From: Candidatus Gottesmanbacteria bacterium
Lineage (GTDB): Bacteria; Patescibacteriota; Microgenomatia; UBA10105; UBA927
Assembly: GCA_023245355.1 (NCBI GenBank)
Contig: JAHFKN010000008.1
Coordinates: 1-49,876, forward strand
Direction: 5' to 3'
Length of the DNA: 49,876 bases
A program made the position numbers and the translations under genes. Below the pieces are notes generated by a model. The model saw nothing but the letters and a program-made list of their open reading frames with translations. It was not told the origin of the DNA and did no database searches. Shown here piece after piece: positions 37,235 through 46,797 of this stretch. How positions within the stretch are numbered: position 1 is the stretch's first letter; every line of letters begins with the position of its first letter.

Positions 37235-38122
37235 TCAAATCTTTTCGTTCGACGTTTCTACAAGATCGGCAAAAATAAGCAGCCGCTGCGTCGTGCTTCC
37301 CGGAGGCCAGCAGGTCTGCAGGATGAGCCTGCGTGCGCCTGCCTGCGGCGCCATATACGAGACTGCGGTAGGGTCGACGATCTGTTTACCGGTAATTCTA
37401 TAGGTATAGCTTGTTCCCTTATAAAACAGCACAACCATGTCTTTTTCTTCCAGATTCTTGAGAAGGTAAAACACGGCATTCAGATCTCCCACAAACCAAT
37501 CGTAGTTCGTGGAATGGGAGAACAGAAATACCGTGCCGTCTTCATTTGGGAAGTACGACAACGAGGAGTGTGCGATACCCTTTTGTAAGGCTGCCAGGTA
37601 CTCACCGGGCTTGGTCGGGTTTACTGCCGGGATGACGGCTGCGTTGACGCCAATCTTCGGGATAACAAGCGAAAAATCCTTGTTTACCGGGTCAATTGAG
37701 GCTCCGTCAGGTGTTTTAAGCGGGTCAAAGGCTGCCGGAACGGCTGCCGGAGGAGTCATGGGACCCAAAGCCTGTTGAGGCTGTTTGTTCTGTAATGCGG
37801 CTAATATCGCAGTCTCTGCGCCGGATATGCGGGCTTCGATGTCGGTCCGGATTGCCGGCCAGGCACGCTCAGCCTGGAGAAGGGCGTATTTGGCCTCCAG
37901 ACGTATGCGCGGAGTCATAGGGCCGGTAAGTCCTCCCAAGGCGAGTGCAACCAGTCCTACACCGAGTAACCGTGTCCAGGGGGTTCCGTGTGTTTTCCGA
38001 TGCGTTGTAGTAGCACGCCCGGGCGCAGTGCGCGATCTGATACTCATAAGCGGCGAAAGGTCGCCTGCTGTGGTTTGATGGTCATTCCAGCCGTGTTCAA
38101 AGATGACGCCGGAGGTGTTCAT
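37235..38122 (-). CDS. Sortase
   Basis: 295 residues. A cytosolic N-terminus of about 50 residues and one membrane helix (about 52-68, LLGVGLVALALGGLTG) lead to an outer helical and Pro-rich linker and the sortase barrel (about 148-290). The catalytic set is visible: His203 (FSHSTNYDWF), Cys271 (LILQTC) and Arg280 (TTQRLLI). It should cleave the LPVAG signal of the neighbouring protein and link it to a wall or surface acceptor. Class is unresolved (D, E or F). The ATG at 38122 lies 10 nt after TATACT. Confidence 0.9.
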   Translation of the reverse strand: MNTSGVIFEHGWNDHQTTAGDLSPLMSIRSRTAPGRATTTHRKTHGTPWTRLLGVGLVALALGGLTGPMTPRIRLEAKYALLQAERAWPAIRTDIEARISGAETAILAALQNKQPQQALGPMTPPAAVPAAFDPLKTPDGASIDPVNKDFSLVIPKIGVNAAVIPAVNPTKPGEYLAALQKGIAHSSLSYFPNEDGTVFLFSHSTNYDWFVGDLNAVFYLLKNLEEKDMVVLFYKGTSYTYRITGKQIVDPTAVSYMAPQAGARRLILQTCWPPGSTTQRLLIFADLVETSNEKI

Positions 38123-38132
38123 ACGGAGGCAG

Positions 38133-38138
38133 AGTATA
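38133..38138 (-). promoter_or_regulatory. -10 box of the sortase gene
   Basis: TATACT on the minus strand, 10 nt before the ATG at 38122. Confidence 0.55.
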
Positions 38139-38236
38139 CACTATAAGATAGTTTTTGGCAAACGGACGGCATAAAGCAGGTGAGTGTCTGTTTATGTAAC
38201 GTGACACGAGGGTGTTGCAAAACCTGCATGTCGATG

Positions 38237-38242
38237 TATACT
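38237..38242 (+). promoter_or_regulatory. -10 box of the M14-like gene
   Basis: TATACT, 7 nt before the ATG at 38250; TTGCAA about 16 bp upstream may be the -35. Confidence 0.6.
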
Positions 38243-38249
38243 CCGCTTC

Positions 38250-39020
38250 ATGCATGCAGAACGGCATATACAGCCTGCTGTGACAGAATTTACGCGCTAT
38301 GGTCCCGAAGGCGCACGCCTTACTATTGAACGCATCGGAGTGAACCCCACTGCATTTTTCGTATCCGGTATTCATGGGGATGAACATGAAGTCATCGGGC
38401 CGCTCCGCCGCCAATTAGACATAAAGATCATGGAAGACCCCCGTCATTTTGCATCGCATGTCCGGGCATTGGAAGCACATCCTGCGGCGCTTCAGGATAA
38501 AGTGCGCGCGGCACGCGGGGTAGATTTGAACCGTCAGTTCGTATTCAAAGAAACGCCTGATGATCCTCAGGCAAAACTTCTTGCCGACAGTTTATTGGAA
38601 CATGAAGGGATCCATACAGTATTTTCGTTCCACGAAGACCCGCTGGAACGCCGTTTCTATCTGTATAATCTCATGACGAGAAATGACGAAGGCGTTATGG
38701 ATGCCGATATAGAAAAGCTCCGTACGAATTTATTGTCCCGTGTTGCGGCCATGGATATTCCTCTCTATAACGGCATCGACGATATTGATCTGGGATATTG
38801 GGTGGATCATGGATTTTGTGCCGTGGCATCTGATGCCATACATGACAACTCGTTTGAAATGTGGTCCGTGCAGAAAGAACTTCATAGGCATCCGAATATG
38901 GAGCGTGCGTTTTTGTTTGAAATTCCCGGGGCCTTGCCGGTCGGGCAAAAAGAGGAACTGATCCGGGTAATTTTAGATGAATTCGTCGGACCGTATATGT
39001 CTCTTAAAAATAGGGACTGA
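38250..39020 (+). CDS. M14-like zinc carboxypeptidase / AstE-AspA family hydrolase
   Basis: 256 residues. GIHGDE (His42, Glu45) gives the first two zinc ligands, DLNRQF (92-97) the substrate-binding Asn-Arg, and SFHED (His128) the third ligand, in the order of succinylglutamate desuccinylase / aspartoacylase and M14 carboxypeptidases. It probably hydrolyses an amide of an acylated amino acid or a peptide end; substrate unknown. No signal peptide, so cytosolic. Not linked to the arginine operon by position. Confidence 0.82.
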   Translation: MHAERHIQPAVTEFTRYGPEGARLTIERIGVNPTAFFVSGIHGDEHEVIGPLRRQLDIKIMEDPRHFASHVRALEAHPAALQDKVRAARGVDLNRQFVFKETPDDPQAKLLADSLLEHEGIHTVFSFHEDPLERRFYLYNLMTRNDEGVMDADIEKLRTNLLSRVAAMDIPLYNGIDDIDLGYWVDHGFCAVASDAIHDNSFEMWSVQKELHRHPNMERAFLFEIPGALPVGQKEELIRVILDEFVGPYMSLKNRD

Positions 39021-39028
39021 TTCCCCGT

Positions 39029-39544
39029 TTATACAAGTTGTTTTTCGAATTTTAGGAGGCGGGTATTGTCTATCGTCACGTAATCCGTGAGGGAAAACCC
39101 GAATTTGGTAAACAATTTGATGCTTTTTTCATTGTCCGGTTTGATGAGAGCGCGCACGGATGAAAGATGTACGGTTTCTTTGGCATACATCAGAAGTTCG
39201 GCAATGGCTTTGGTGCCGATTCCGCGGCTCTGGTACTGTTTATCACCGATGACGATGCCGATTTCTCCCGTCGTTTCCGGTTGCTGATCCTGACGCAGAC
39301 TGACAAATCCCACTGTCTTGTTGTCGGAATAAATATCAAAGTAATGGCGGCGGGAATCCGTGGTAGCAGCTTCTACCCAGCGATATACCTGATCGGGGTG
39401 TTCCGGGAGCGGCCCGCTCATCCATTTCCGTATATCGGGATCCGTAATCCATCGGAGCCAGTTGGCACGGGTTTCTTTCGTTGGCTTTGTCGGTTCCAAA
39501 TGGACGTATGATTGTATCGGGCGGATTTCCTGGGCAGCGATCAT
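39029..39544 (-). CDS. GNAT N-acetyltransferase (RimJ/RimL type)
   Basis: 171 residues. The acetyl-CoA site is visible as EIGIVIGDKQYQSRGIGTKAI (motif A, Q/R-x-x-G-x-G), followed by VRALIKPDNEKSIKLFTKFGF, the typical Asn and F-x-K-x-G-F of this subfamily. WLRWITDPDIRKWM near the start resembles RimJ/RimL-like enzymes that acetylate N-termini or small molecules. It converges on the M14-like gene with 8 bp between. Confidence 0.88.
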   Translation of the reverse strand: MIAAQEIRPIQSYVHLEPTKPTKETRANWLRWITDPDIRKWMSGPLPEHPDQVYRWVEAATTDSRRHYFDIYSDNKTVGFVSLRQDQQPETTGEIGIVIGDKQYQSRGIGTKAIAELLMYAKETVHLSSVRALIKPDNEKSIKLFTKFGFSLTDYVTIDNTRLLKFEKQLV

Positions 39545-39556
39545 AATAGGTTGGGG

Positions 39557-39562
39557 AGTATA
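39557..39562 (-). promoter_or_regulatory. -10 box of the GNAT gene
   Basis: TATACT on the minus strand, 12 nt before the ATG at 39544; a 5' UTR of only about 5 nt is expected. Confidence 0.5.
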
Positions 39563-39614
39563 GCAGAATACTCTATAGGATACAAATATTTTTTGAATTT
39601 ATTGCCCCGCAAGG

Positions 39615-39620
39615 TATAAT
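39615..39620 (+). promoter_or_regulatory. -10 box of the gene at 39629
   Basis: TATAAT, 8 nt before the ATG; leaderless geometry. Confidence 0.6.
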
Positions 39621-39628
39621 ACGGCTCT

Positions 39629-39895
39629 ATGCCGGGTTTTTTGTTTAAAGAAAAATGGGCGCATGTCGTAGGGGAGACATTCGAGCGGGAACGCCGGGGG
39701 ACCGCTGCACGGGAACGATTACGTGCCAGATTGTCGCTTCTGACTGAAGACTCGACGGAAATAGCGGACGCCGCGCGTCTGGGAACCACATTTATCGGAT
39801 TAGAAGGGTGGACGCCTGAGCAATTATTACAGGCTGCACGTAGACGGTTTCAGGCGGCACGGGGACGGGGGGACGATCTTCCTATACACAGCTAA
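39629..39895 (+). CDS. Small Arg-rich hypothetical protein
   Basis: 88 residues, not recognised. Helical and rich in Arg and Ala (FERERRGTAARERLRARL), with no motif. It converges on the giant gene at 39911 with 15 bp between. Confidence 0.5.
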   Translation: MPGFLFKEKWAHVVGETFERERRGTAARERLRARLSLLTEDSTEIADAARLGTTFIGLEGWTPEQLLQAARRRFQAARGRGDDLPIHS

Positions 39896-39910
39896 TACGC
39901 TCAACGATCT

Positions 39911-42900
39911 CTATTTTTGCGGTTTTTTGGCGAATGTTACCTGCAGGGTATTGCCGGATACATCGATGCGGCTGGCTGACCAGCGCTGATCAATCCGTCC
40001 GTTTAGATGCGTAAGTACTAAGTCATTGAAGTGATCCAGACCCTGATGGATTGTTTTTTCCCACGGGCGGGCAAGAAGCGGCAAGTGAAGCTGTAACGTA
40101 TCCCTTTTTACTATGAGGCCAAGCGTCGGGTCCGGTACGAGTGTACCGGCAAATTGTGCTTCGCCGACTATCGTTCTGGCTTTCATATCGGCAAGTCTGA
40201 CCGTATTTCCTTCAATAATAATTTTTCCGCCGGTGATTCTTGCGCCCGGAAGTTCCACTGATGAGCGGACGTAATCCATAAGTTCTCCCGGGGTCAGCTG
40301 GACTGCCGCATTTGATTCTTTTGTTTTATTCAGGACGTACTTGATACGGTCTTCCACTCCGTCCGGAAGCCGTTCAGCGGTTCTAGGCTTTTCTGAGGCA
40401 GGAATCCGTTCTGATGACGTGGTAGTAGTAACATCAGGGGATGCGATACTTGATGCAACGGTTTCCGATGGAGTAAGAGGTAAAGATTCAGGCTGCTCAC
40501 CTGCGAGATTTTCCAGATGTTCCCGTGCTGTCTCTGGGGCTAATGGCAGGGCTGCCGTAATTTCCTGCGATGCATCTTTGGCAAATATCTCTATGTCAGG
40601 AGATGCCTGCATATTGGCCGCAAGGTTAGTCATGTCCGTTATGGAGACTTTTCCGTCTTTGAGTTCATATACAAGTCCTAATGCGTCCAGTGCACGTCCG
40701 AAGTATGCATCAAAACGCGCAGGATTCATGGTTTTGAGTGAGGGATACATATGGTCATACATGTTCGTCAGATGTGTTTCCAGATGTTCTTTGGTAAATT
40801 GCTCACCTGCTTTTTTGGCCATATCTTCCCAGGCCATAGCTTTATAGACCTCGTTATCGGAAAGCGGGACGGAGGGCTCCGCGAGTCCGAGCTGCTGCAG
40901 CTGCATGTATACTGTTTCCTTCGGATCCATGGTGGCAGCAAGTGACGGTAATACGCGGGCAACATCAGGAGTGCCGCGTGCGTCCGTAATCATCCAGGCG
41001 ACTTCACGTTCTTCCATAAGGGGCGAATTTGCATTGTATCCGCCGACAGCAGCCAGCGAGCCTGCGCGTACGGCGAGATTACCCTGAAATACTGCCGGAA
41101 CGCTTTGGGCTTCGCCGTGGCGGACCAGCGCGTCAAAGATTTCAAACGCGCGGTGGTGCGCAAACAGCAGCGGATATGCAACATATGCGTCTTTGGGAAG
41201 CTGATAGGTGCCGCTTACCATATCAATGGTCTGGTCAGCGTCCATTGTATCCATGACACTCGAAAGATACGTGGTTTCTATCGGCATACCGGTGCTGTTT
41301 TCTGCAATAAGCGTGACTTCCGGTGATTCTGCGGGCCGCGCTGACAGGAGTGACAATTCATAATTGGTCATGTCGCGTTTGATAGTACCTGCTGACGGCT
41401 GCTGTGCATACGTATGGTTGACGTACAGGATTTGTACATCGGGATGGTCTGCTTTAAACCGGTCAATTTCCGCTTTCGTGTTGCCGGGTAATGTGCTGTT
41501 TACTGATCCGGCCGGCGGCGTTATCGTTGCCTCATACACGACGAATGCCGTGTGATTGGGGTCAAGCGGGGTACCGTCTGCCTTGGTTTGTCCGGTATAG
41601 GAATTGAGCCGCTGATAAATGGTGTCGCCGTTTTGTATAAGCGGAACGGATACGATGGCGCGTGTATCAGGGTGTAATGCCGGATTTTCCTGGGCTTTGA
41701 GTAAATCAACCGTCTGGATTTCTTCCGGGGTGAGGGTGGTAAGATACCAGTCAATTTCTTCCCGTTCATTCAGTTTCACCATGTTGTTTTCGGTAAGTCT
41801 GGAAGATTTGCGGCTGGCCCGTGCTTCACGGTCCAAAAATGCTTCATCATATCCGAACGGGCTTAGCAGTTTTTCACCCTGGGGTGTCTGTAACAGCCCT
41901 TCTACCGGAGCAGCCTCGAGTACTTCACGGTATGGGATAAAAATCGGTATCCACGGGAGTTCAGGTGCCGGGGTGCCCGGTGTTACGATCGTTTCGACGT
42001 TGTATGGAATTTCAAGCGGGGTAGCAGCAAAAATTTTCCCCGGTTCGTCGGTCTGGAATACTTTTGTGAGCGAAATCTGATGCACGGCTTCGGTCCGTAC
42101 CTCTGTCATCGGTGTGGGTACGATGGGTACGGTTCCTATTGCAGGTCCCGTAGTCTCCGGCATGCCGAGTTTTTCAAGCAGCGGAGCAAGTTCTGCTTTG
42201 CTGGGTAAATCCGCATCGCGTCCGAAATAACTCATCCTAAGAAGCAACGCATCTATTTTGTCCTGATCGGATCCTTTTTCCAAAAGTGCCAGGGCTTCCA
42301 TGGGACCTTTACCGGTAGCAACGAGTTCCTGGTAATGATTGATCGCCGCGTCGTTCATCTCGGAAAAATGATGGACTGCTTCCGGGCTGAACAGTTCTTT
42401 AGGAACGGATATATGTGCATCATTGGCAATTCTGGAAATATCGAATTCCCGAACGTGCGTATCGCCGAACGTCGCGTCACGAAGGCGCGCTACATGATCG
42501 TACGGGTTGGCACCGTTTTCGCCGAACGAGACATTCTGGGGCAGTCCGTCTGACGTGTGCGGTACATAATGCTGTTCATACAGGCGGAATAAGTTTTTCA
42601 CTCCATTGGCGCTTGCAACCGGATGTTCTCCGCTGGATTTATTCAGGAAATAATCCCAGAGTCCGCCCTCCTGTAAGTCTTTACCCTGGATATCCATCAT
42701 CGTGCCGCCCGGCACGTGAGGTGTTTCCGGTACGGCTATCGATGTAGCCGGGAGTGTTTCGATTTTTGCAGGGATAACTTCAGGCGCGCGCCATTCCAGT
42801 CCGTTTGCTTTCAAATCCGCGGTCAGTTTTGCAAGCTGATCGGGAGTTCCTTTGAATTCACCGGTTTCCGTGAAGGACACGGTACTTACAACGTGTTTGT

Positions 42901-45874
42901 CTGCATCCAGAAGCTGCCAGTTATGGGCGGCGTCCATATATTTGAGCGTATAGTCTTCCGGCAATTTGGCAGTGATGGGTTCTCCGCCTGCCGTAGTCAG
43001 GTGGGGGACAGTGACGAGATCATGAACGCTTGAAACTGCTTCACCCGCTTTATGCGGATCCACAAATGACAATCCTGCTTTTTCCAGGGTGTTCTTGAAT
43101 TGCTGTTCTGTCAGGTGTGTTCCTAGTACGACATCTTCCTGACCCTTCAAGTTGTTCAGCAGACTGGTATCCAGTTTTGCGTCATAAAATACAGCACCGT
43201 TTTCCGTGTGCGGAGTGACGATCATTTCTTTCGGCAGTTGATACACGTTGTGTCCTACGGAAACGATATGCCCGGCGGTCGGAGGCGAAAGTTCTATGTG
43301 ACTCGTTCCGTCGGGAGTAGGTACATTTGCGAATTCGGCAGGTCCTCTGGTGACGGTATCAGCACTTCCGATATGAGCAAGCCCCTGGAATGCGGCTCCT
43401 ACTGCTGCTCCCACGACTCCTGCTTTGACACCGTATTTGATGGCTTCGATACGTGATTCTGCTTTAAATTCTTCCAGTATGGCGTCCAGGCCGAGGGCCT
43501 TTTCATCGCCGCTTAGGTTTTTGCCGGCAAGCGGCCATCTCCGGCGAATCATTTCCGCTTCAGGCGCATAGGAAGAAACGAGATTGAGTGTCAATTTTAC
43601 CGGATCGTCCATCATGTCCAGTGTGTTGGCTCCTTCCCGCAGTACCTGGGTTTGCGATACCGTCAGTTTTTCCATGAATTCCGGGAATGTATTGCCTCCT
43701 AATACCAGTTCCGCCTGCTCTGCATGCGAGGATAGATATGACTCGACATCGGCCAGTGCTTTGTTGGCTGTAAGATCCAGGGCGCTGCGTTCGCTTTCGA
43801 TTGCTTCACGGTTGGAATACTGTATCAGACCGATTCTTTTAGGGCCGGTTTCGCTGACTGCTTTGCGTGCATGCAGGTCAGCAACGGTTGCAAATGCTGC
43901 CCGTAATTCATCATCCGTCAGGTTGGCTTTCAGGACGTCGTTTTCGTAGAGCGAGGATTGAAGTGAAGCGATCATTTCGTCGGCTCTGCGTTGTTTGACC
44001 GAAAATTTTTCGAACCAGTTCCTCCGTTTTTGCGTTTCGGTAAACTGCGCACCGCTTTCGCGTTCGCGCAGGTGGGTCATGTAGTCTTTCTGCAATTGGC
44101 CGTACTCGCGCCATCCGGCAAATAGTCCTCCTGCGAGTGCGCCTCCTGTCAGGCTGCCTAACGGCCCGGTGATACTGGCAACTGCTTTAAACGGTGCGGT
44201 TTTGAGGAAATTGACGGCAGAAAGCGCTATGGCAACGCCGGAGCCGATTGTCGCCTCATTAAAGACCATCGGTATCAGTACATTTTTCCGGTTGAGCCAC
44301 TCTGCAATTTCGCGGATATGCCCGACGCCTTTTTCGACAGCAGTGGGTTCCAGACTGGTTACTTCTCCCATTGTCCCTAGTCCGAGCCGAATCTGCATGG
44401 AATTGATTGCTTCGTCGATATTGGCAAGACCGCCTTCATGAGACATCTTTGTGCGCAGCGTTTCTGCTACCTCATACAGACTCGAACTATATAACTCTGC
44501 CTCAGCAAAAATATCCGGTCGTGTGTTATTTAACGTGGCTTTGAAGAATTCTTTTGTTCGTGTATCAAATTCTGCTTTGTCCGGTATCTCGCCTTCGGCA
44601 TACTGTTTGAGTAATGTTTGTATTCCCTCTATGAGCGGTTTATGTTCAGCTTTTTCAGGGTCGAGAATCTCCAGTTTTTCTCCGAGTTGTTTTCGTACGA
44701 ACTGGTCTGCCTTATCAAAGTCTGCTCCGAACCGCATACGGACCGCTTTGGCTTCGCGCTCCAATGTTTCGAGGCCCTTGATTTCTCCTGTAAGCCGCAT
44801 CGTGCCGATTTCTTCCAGCGCGAGGTTCTGAATCGTCGTCCGCATGCCTACTTTGTCTTTGAACCATTCGACTGCTTTTGTGCCGATACGAAGCACGAAG
44901 TTCGAATCAGCCAGCTTCGCGTTATATTTGTCGGTTGCCCTGCGTTCTGCAAGCCGTATCGCGTCTTCGGCAAACGGCGTTTCCGCGGTTTTTAACATGT
45001 CGATGTAGTATTGGCGGGCTTTTTCATGGAAGTAAATGCCGCCGATGCTTTGTTTCCAGGTCGTGACGGCGAAGTTTTCCATGCCATGAATTGTGTCTTT
45101 TGTTTTTTCCCAGAGGTTCCGTGTGGCGTTTGCACGCTCCTGTGCCTGCGGATGGGTAAGTTTCTGCATGCTGCGGTCAGCTAAATCAAGCGCCCTAGTT
45201 TCGTAGGCTTTAAGGCCTACGATGGTAATGATATTGGGATCTTCCGTCATGGTTTCCAGAATCTCGCGTGCCCCTTTTGCCGATGTGGGGACTGGTTCCG
45301 GTTTTTCCGGCGCAGGCTCAGCAATTGGCTGTTCCGGTTGGGGCGGCAGTCCTTGGGTTTCCGGAGTAACCGGTTGGTCTGCTGTCTGTTCCGGTGCGGC
45401 GGCAGGTGCCGGCGCGTCTGTTTGTACCGGTGTTTCAGCAGCGGGTGCGGCATTGGGTGTTTCTGTCTGCTTGGCGGCCTCCGCTATTTCCGTCTTAGCA
45501 GCTGCCGCAGGCGCTTCCTGAGGGGTGAGCGTAAGTGTGTCCTTGGTGATCATGTGCGGCGTTCCCTGTTCGTCTGTCCATTGGAGGCCGGAAACTTTTT
45601 CCCACGGAACTTCGTCAAATGCATTGAGATTCGTAAGCGGTTTGTCGATAAGTTTTCCTTCGTCACCCTTTTTGCGGCTTAATTCCTTAACAAGCGGTAT
45701 CACGCTGCCGACACCGTCGTTTGCCCGTTTTTCTGCGCCCAAAATAGTGACATACGTCACTTCTTTCCCGCTGATTTGCTGCGGCGTGGAAAGATAAATT
45801 GCCGTTTCACCCACAATGATTGATTGGGGCTTATTGATTTCAGGATGCTGTTGTGCGGGTAGTGGTTCAGCCAT
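39911..45874 (-). CDS. Giant protein with embedded GT2-like domain
   Basis: 1987 residues, no overall family recognised. Residues 120-200 are Ala/Pro/Glu/Thr-rich and disordered. About 205-520 is charged and helical. Hydrophobic glycine-rich segments near 545-600 and 830-850 may be membrane helices. Around residues 1400-1640 the order resembles a GT2 glycosyltransferase: IVSVPLIQNG, an acidic stretch, GTIKRDMTNYELSLLSAR, IAENSTG where the DxD strand should be, then GNLAVRAGSLAAVGGYN followed by MEEREVAW, like the GGF...ED end of GT2 domains. The DxD and ED residues are degenerate. A Ser/Thr/Pro linker (about 1790-1840) and a beta-rich C-terminal domain follow. No N-terminal signal. It overlaps a -10 box within the preceding gene. 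Confidence 0.75.
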   Translation of the reverse strand: MAEPLPAQQHPEINKPQSIIVGETAIYLSTPQQISGKEVTYVTILGAEKRANDGVGSVIPLVKELSRKKGDEGKLIDKPLTNLNAFDEVPWEKVSGLQWTDEQGTPHMITKDTLTLTPQEAPAAAAKTEIAEAAKQTETPNAAPAAETPVQTDAPAPAAAPEQTADQPVTPETQGLPPQPEQPIAEPAPEKPEPVPTSAKGAREILETMTEDPNIITIVGLKAYETRALDLADRSMQKLTHPQAQERANATRNLWEKTKDTIHGMENFAVTTWKQSIGGIYFHEKARQYYIDMLKTAETPFAEDAIRLAERRATDKYNAKLADSNFVLRIGTKAVEWFKDKVGMRTTIQNLALEEIGTMRLTGEIKGLETLEREAKAVRMRFGADFDKADQFVRKQLGEKLEILDPEKAEHKPLIEGIQTLLKQYAEGEIPDKAEFDTRTKEFFKATLNNTRPDIFAEAELYSSSLYEVAETLRTKMSHEGGLANIDEAINSMQIRLGLGTMGEVTSLEPTAVEKGVGHIREIAEWLNRKNVLIPMVFNEATIGSGVAIALSAVNFLKTAPFKAVASITGPLGSLTGGALAGGLFAGWREYGQLQKDYMTHLRERESGAQFTETQKRRNWFEKFSVKQRRADEMIASLQSSLYENDVLKANLTDDELRAAFATVADLHARKAVSETGPKRIGLIQYSNREAIESERSALDLTANKALADVESYLSSHAEQAELVLGGNTFPEFMEKLTVSQTQVLREGANTLDMMDDPVKLTLNLVSSYAPEAEMIRRRWPLAGKNLSGDEKALGLDAILEEFKAESRIEAIKYGVKAGVVGAAVGAAFQGLAHIGSADTVTRGPAEFANVPTPDGTSHIELSPPTAGHIVSVGHNVYQLPKEMIVTPHTENGAVFYDAKLDTSLLNNLKGQEDVVLGTHLTEQQFKNTLEKAGLSFVDPHKAGEAVSSVHDLVTVPHLTTAGGEPITAKLPEDYTLKYMDAAHNWQLLDADKHVVSTVSFTETGEFKGTPDQLAKLTADLKANGLEWRAPEVIPAKIETLPATSIAVPETPHVPGGTMMDIQGKDLQEGGLWDYFLNKSSGEHPVASANGVKNLFRLYEQHYVPHTSDGLPQNVSFGENGANPYDHVARLRDATFGDTHVREFDISRIANDAHISVPKELFSPEAVHHFSEMNDAAINHYQELVATGKGPMEALALLEKGSDQDKIDALLLRMSYFGRDADLPSKAELAPLLEKLGMPETTGPAIGTVPIVPTPMTEVRTEAVHQISLTKVFQTDEPGKIFAATPLEIPYNVETIVTPGTPAPELPWIPIFIPYREVLEAAPVEGLLQTPQGEKLLSPFGYDEAFLDREARASRKSSRLTENNMVKLNEREEIDWYLTTLTPEEIQTVDLLKAQENPALHPDTRAIVSVPLIQNGDTIYQRLNSYTGQTKADGTPLDPNHTAFVVYEATITPPAGSVNSTLPGNTKAEIDRFKADHPDVQILYVNHTYAQQPSAGTIKRDMTNYELSLLSARPAESPEVTLIAENSTGMPIETTYLSSVMDTMDADQTIDMVSGTYQLPKDAYVAYPLLFAHHRAFEIFDALVRHGEAQSVPAVFQGNLAVRAGSLAAVGGYNANSPLMEEREVAWMITDARGTPDVARVLPSLAATMDPKETVYMQLQQLGLAEPSVPLSDNEVYKAMAWEDMAKKAGEQFTKEHLETHLTNMYDHMYPSLKTMNPARFDAYFGRALDALGLVYELKDGKVSITDMTNLAANMQASPDIEIFAKDASQEITAALPLAPETAREHLENLAGEQPESLPLTPSETVASSIASPDVTTTTSSERIPASEKPRTAERLPDGVEDRIKYVLNKTKESNAAVQLTPGELMDYVRSSVELPGARITGGKIIIEGNTVRLADMKARTIVGEAQFAGTLVPDPTLGLIVKRDTLQLHLPLLARPWEKTIHQGLDHFNDLVLTHLNGRIDQRWSASRIDVSGNTLQVTFAKKPQK

Positions 45875-45880
45875 ACGGGA

Positions 45881-46216
45881 TTAGTGTATTTTCTTTTCCT
45901 CGCCGATATACAGCCTGCGGAAATCGGTAAAAATTTGCGCAACCAGTACATCAGGTTCTTTGACGAAGCTGCTGATAAACGTTTGGACATCCTCAGGAGC
46001 GGGATTTGTTTTGATAAGTTCAGCAAGTTTCGTGACAGCTTCCGGATTTGCACTGCTGACCATTTCAATCGTGCGAAGCGTGAGGTATTGGTTTAATCGC
46101 TCCGTAAGTTCGCGCTTAATATCGGCTTTTGTCGCGTCATCCAGGGGGGTTGCGGCAAATTTTTCCGCAATCAAACCGCTGATAAACGAATCGATTGCCG
46201 GCAGGGAAATATCCAT
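45881..46216 (-). CDS. Small helical protein (DUF5663-like candidate)
   Basis: 111 residues, all-helical and acidic (ELTERLNQYLTLRTIEMV, ANPEAVTKLAELIKTNPAPEDVQTFI). Composition and periodicity resemble DUF5663-type proteins, small helical proteins I associate with candidate-phyla genomes; this is from memory and not certain. It lies 6 bp upstream of the giant gene on the same strand. Confidence 0.55.
   Translation of the reverse strand: MDISLPAIDSFISGLIAEKFAATPLDDATKADIKRELTERLNQYLTLRTIEMVSSANPEAVTKLAELIKTNPAPEDVQTFISSFVKEPDVLVAQIFTDFRRLYIGEEKKIH
45883..45888 (-). promoter_or_regulatory. -10 box of the giant gene
   Basis: TACACT on the minus strand inside the end of the preceding gene, 8 nt before the ATG at 45874. 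Confidence 0.35.
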
Positions 46217-46222
46217 ATATCC

Positions 46223-46228
46223 ACAGTA
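46223..46228 (-). promoter_or_regulatory. -10 box of the gene at 46216
   Basis: TACTGT on the minus strand, 6 nt before the ATG. Confidence 0.4.
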
Positions 46229-46367
46229 GGTGAGTGGTGGCTATGTGTCAAGGACTCCACTACTATATCGCAATATCACTTACTCGCTAAAACTACGTCC
46301 TGATTATTTATATTGATATAGTTGTTGTGTGCGTTCGGGAAGTCGTACGACACCGGGAGTACCCGCA

Positions 46368-46748
46368 TTATTTAGAAGCCGCTTTGGAAGAGCCGGTCCA
46401 CACTAATTTTACATTCTGTTTTATCACCCGGTCAGCCAATTCCTGGGCTTCTTTATATTGACCAGCTTTGATGAGTTGCTGGACTGATGCTATGGCAGGT
46501 TTTGCTACTCCGTCTTCGTAGTCCCGCAGGTAGGGCACGATGACGTGGGAAATTTCTGAAAAATTATCATCCAGATGCGGCAGCGCTTTGTATAACTCTT
46601 CCAGCGTCATGCCGGGTTTGAGGCGTTCAAGAATAAGCTGCGCCAATGTCTGAGCGCGTTCTTCGCTCATTTCTTCCGCTTCTACTTTTTGTTTGATGAG
46701 GTCAACGATATCTGCCTCTATTTGTTCCCTGATGTCATCGGGTGTCAT
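46368..46748 (-). CDS. Small helical hypothetical protein
   Basis: 126 residues, not recognised. Acidic and helical (REQIEADIVDLIKQKVEAEEM, MTLEELYKALPHLDDNF), with a Ser/Lys end. Size and style resemble the gene at 45881, so the two may be distant relatives flanking the giant gene. Confidence 0.55.
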   Translation of the reverse strand: MTPDDIREQIEADIVDLIKQKVEAEEMSEERAQTLAQLILERLKPGMTLEELYKALPHLDDNFSEISHVIVPYLRDYEDGVAKPAIASVQQLIKAGQYKEAQELADRVIKQNVKLVWTGSSKAASK

Positions 46749-46797
46749 ACAGAGTAAGTATCTCGTATCGGGGGCGTGGTCCGCAAGGGGTGGGGTG

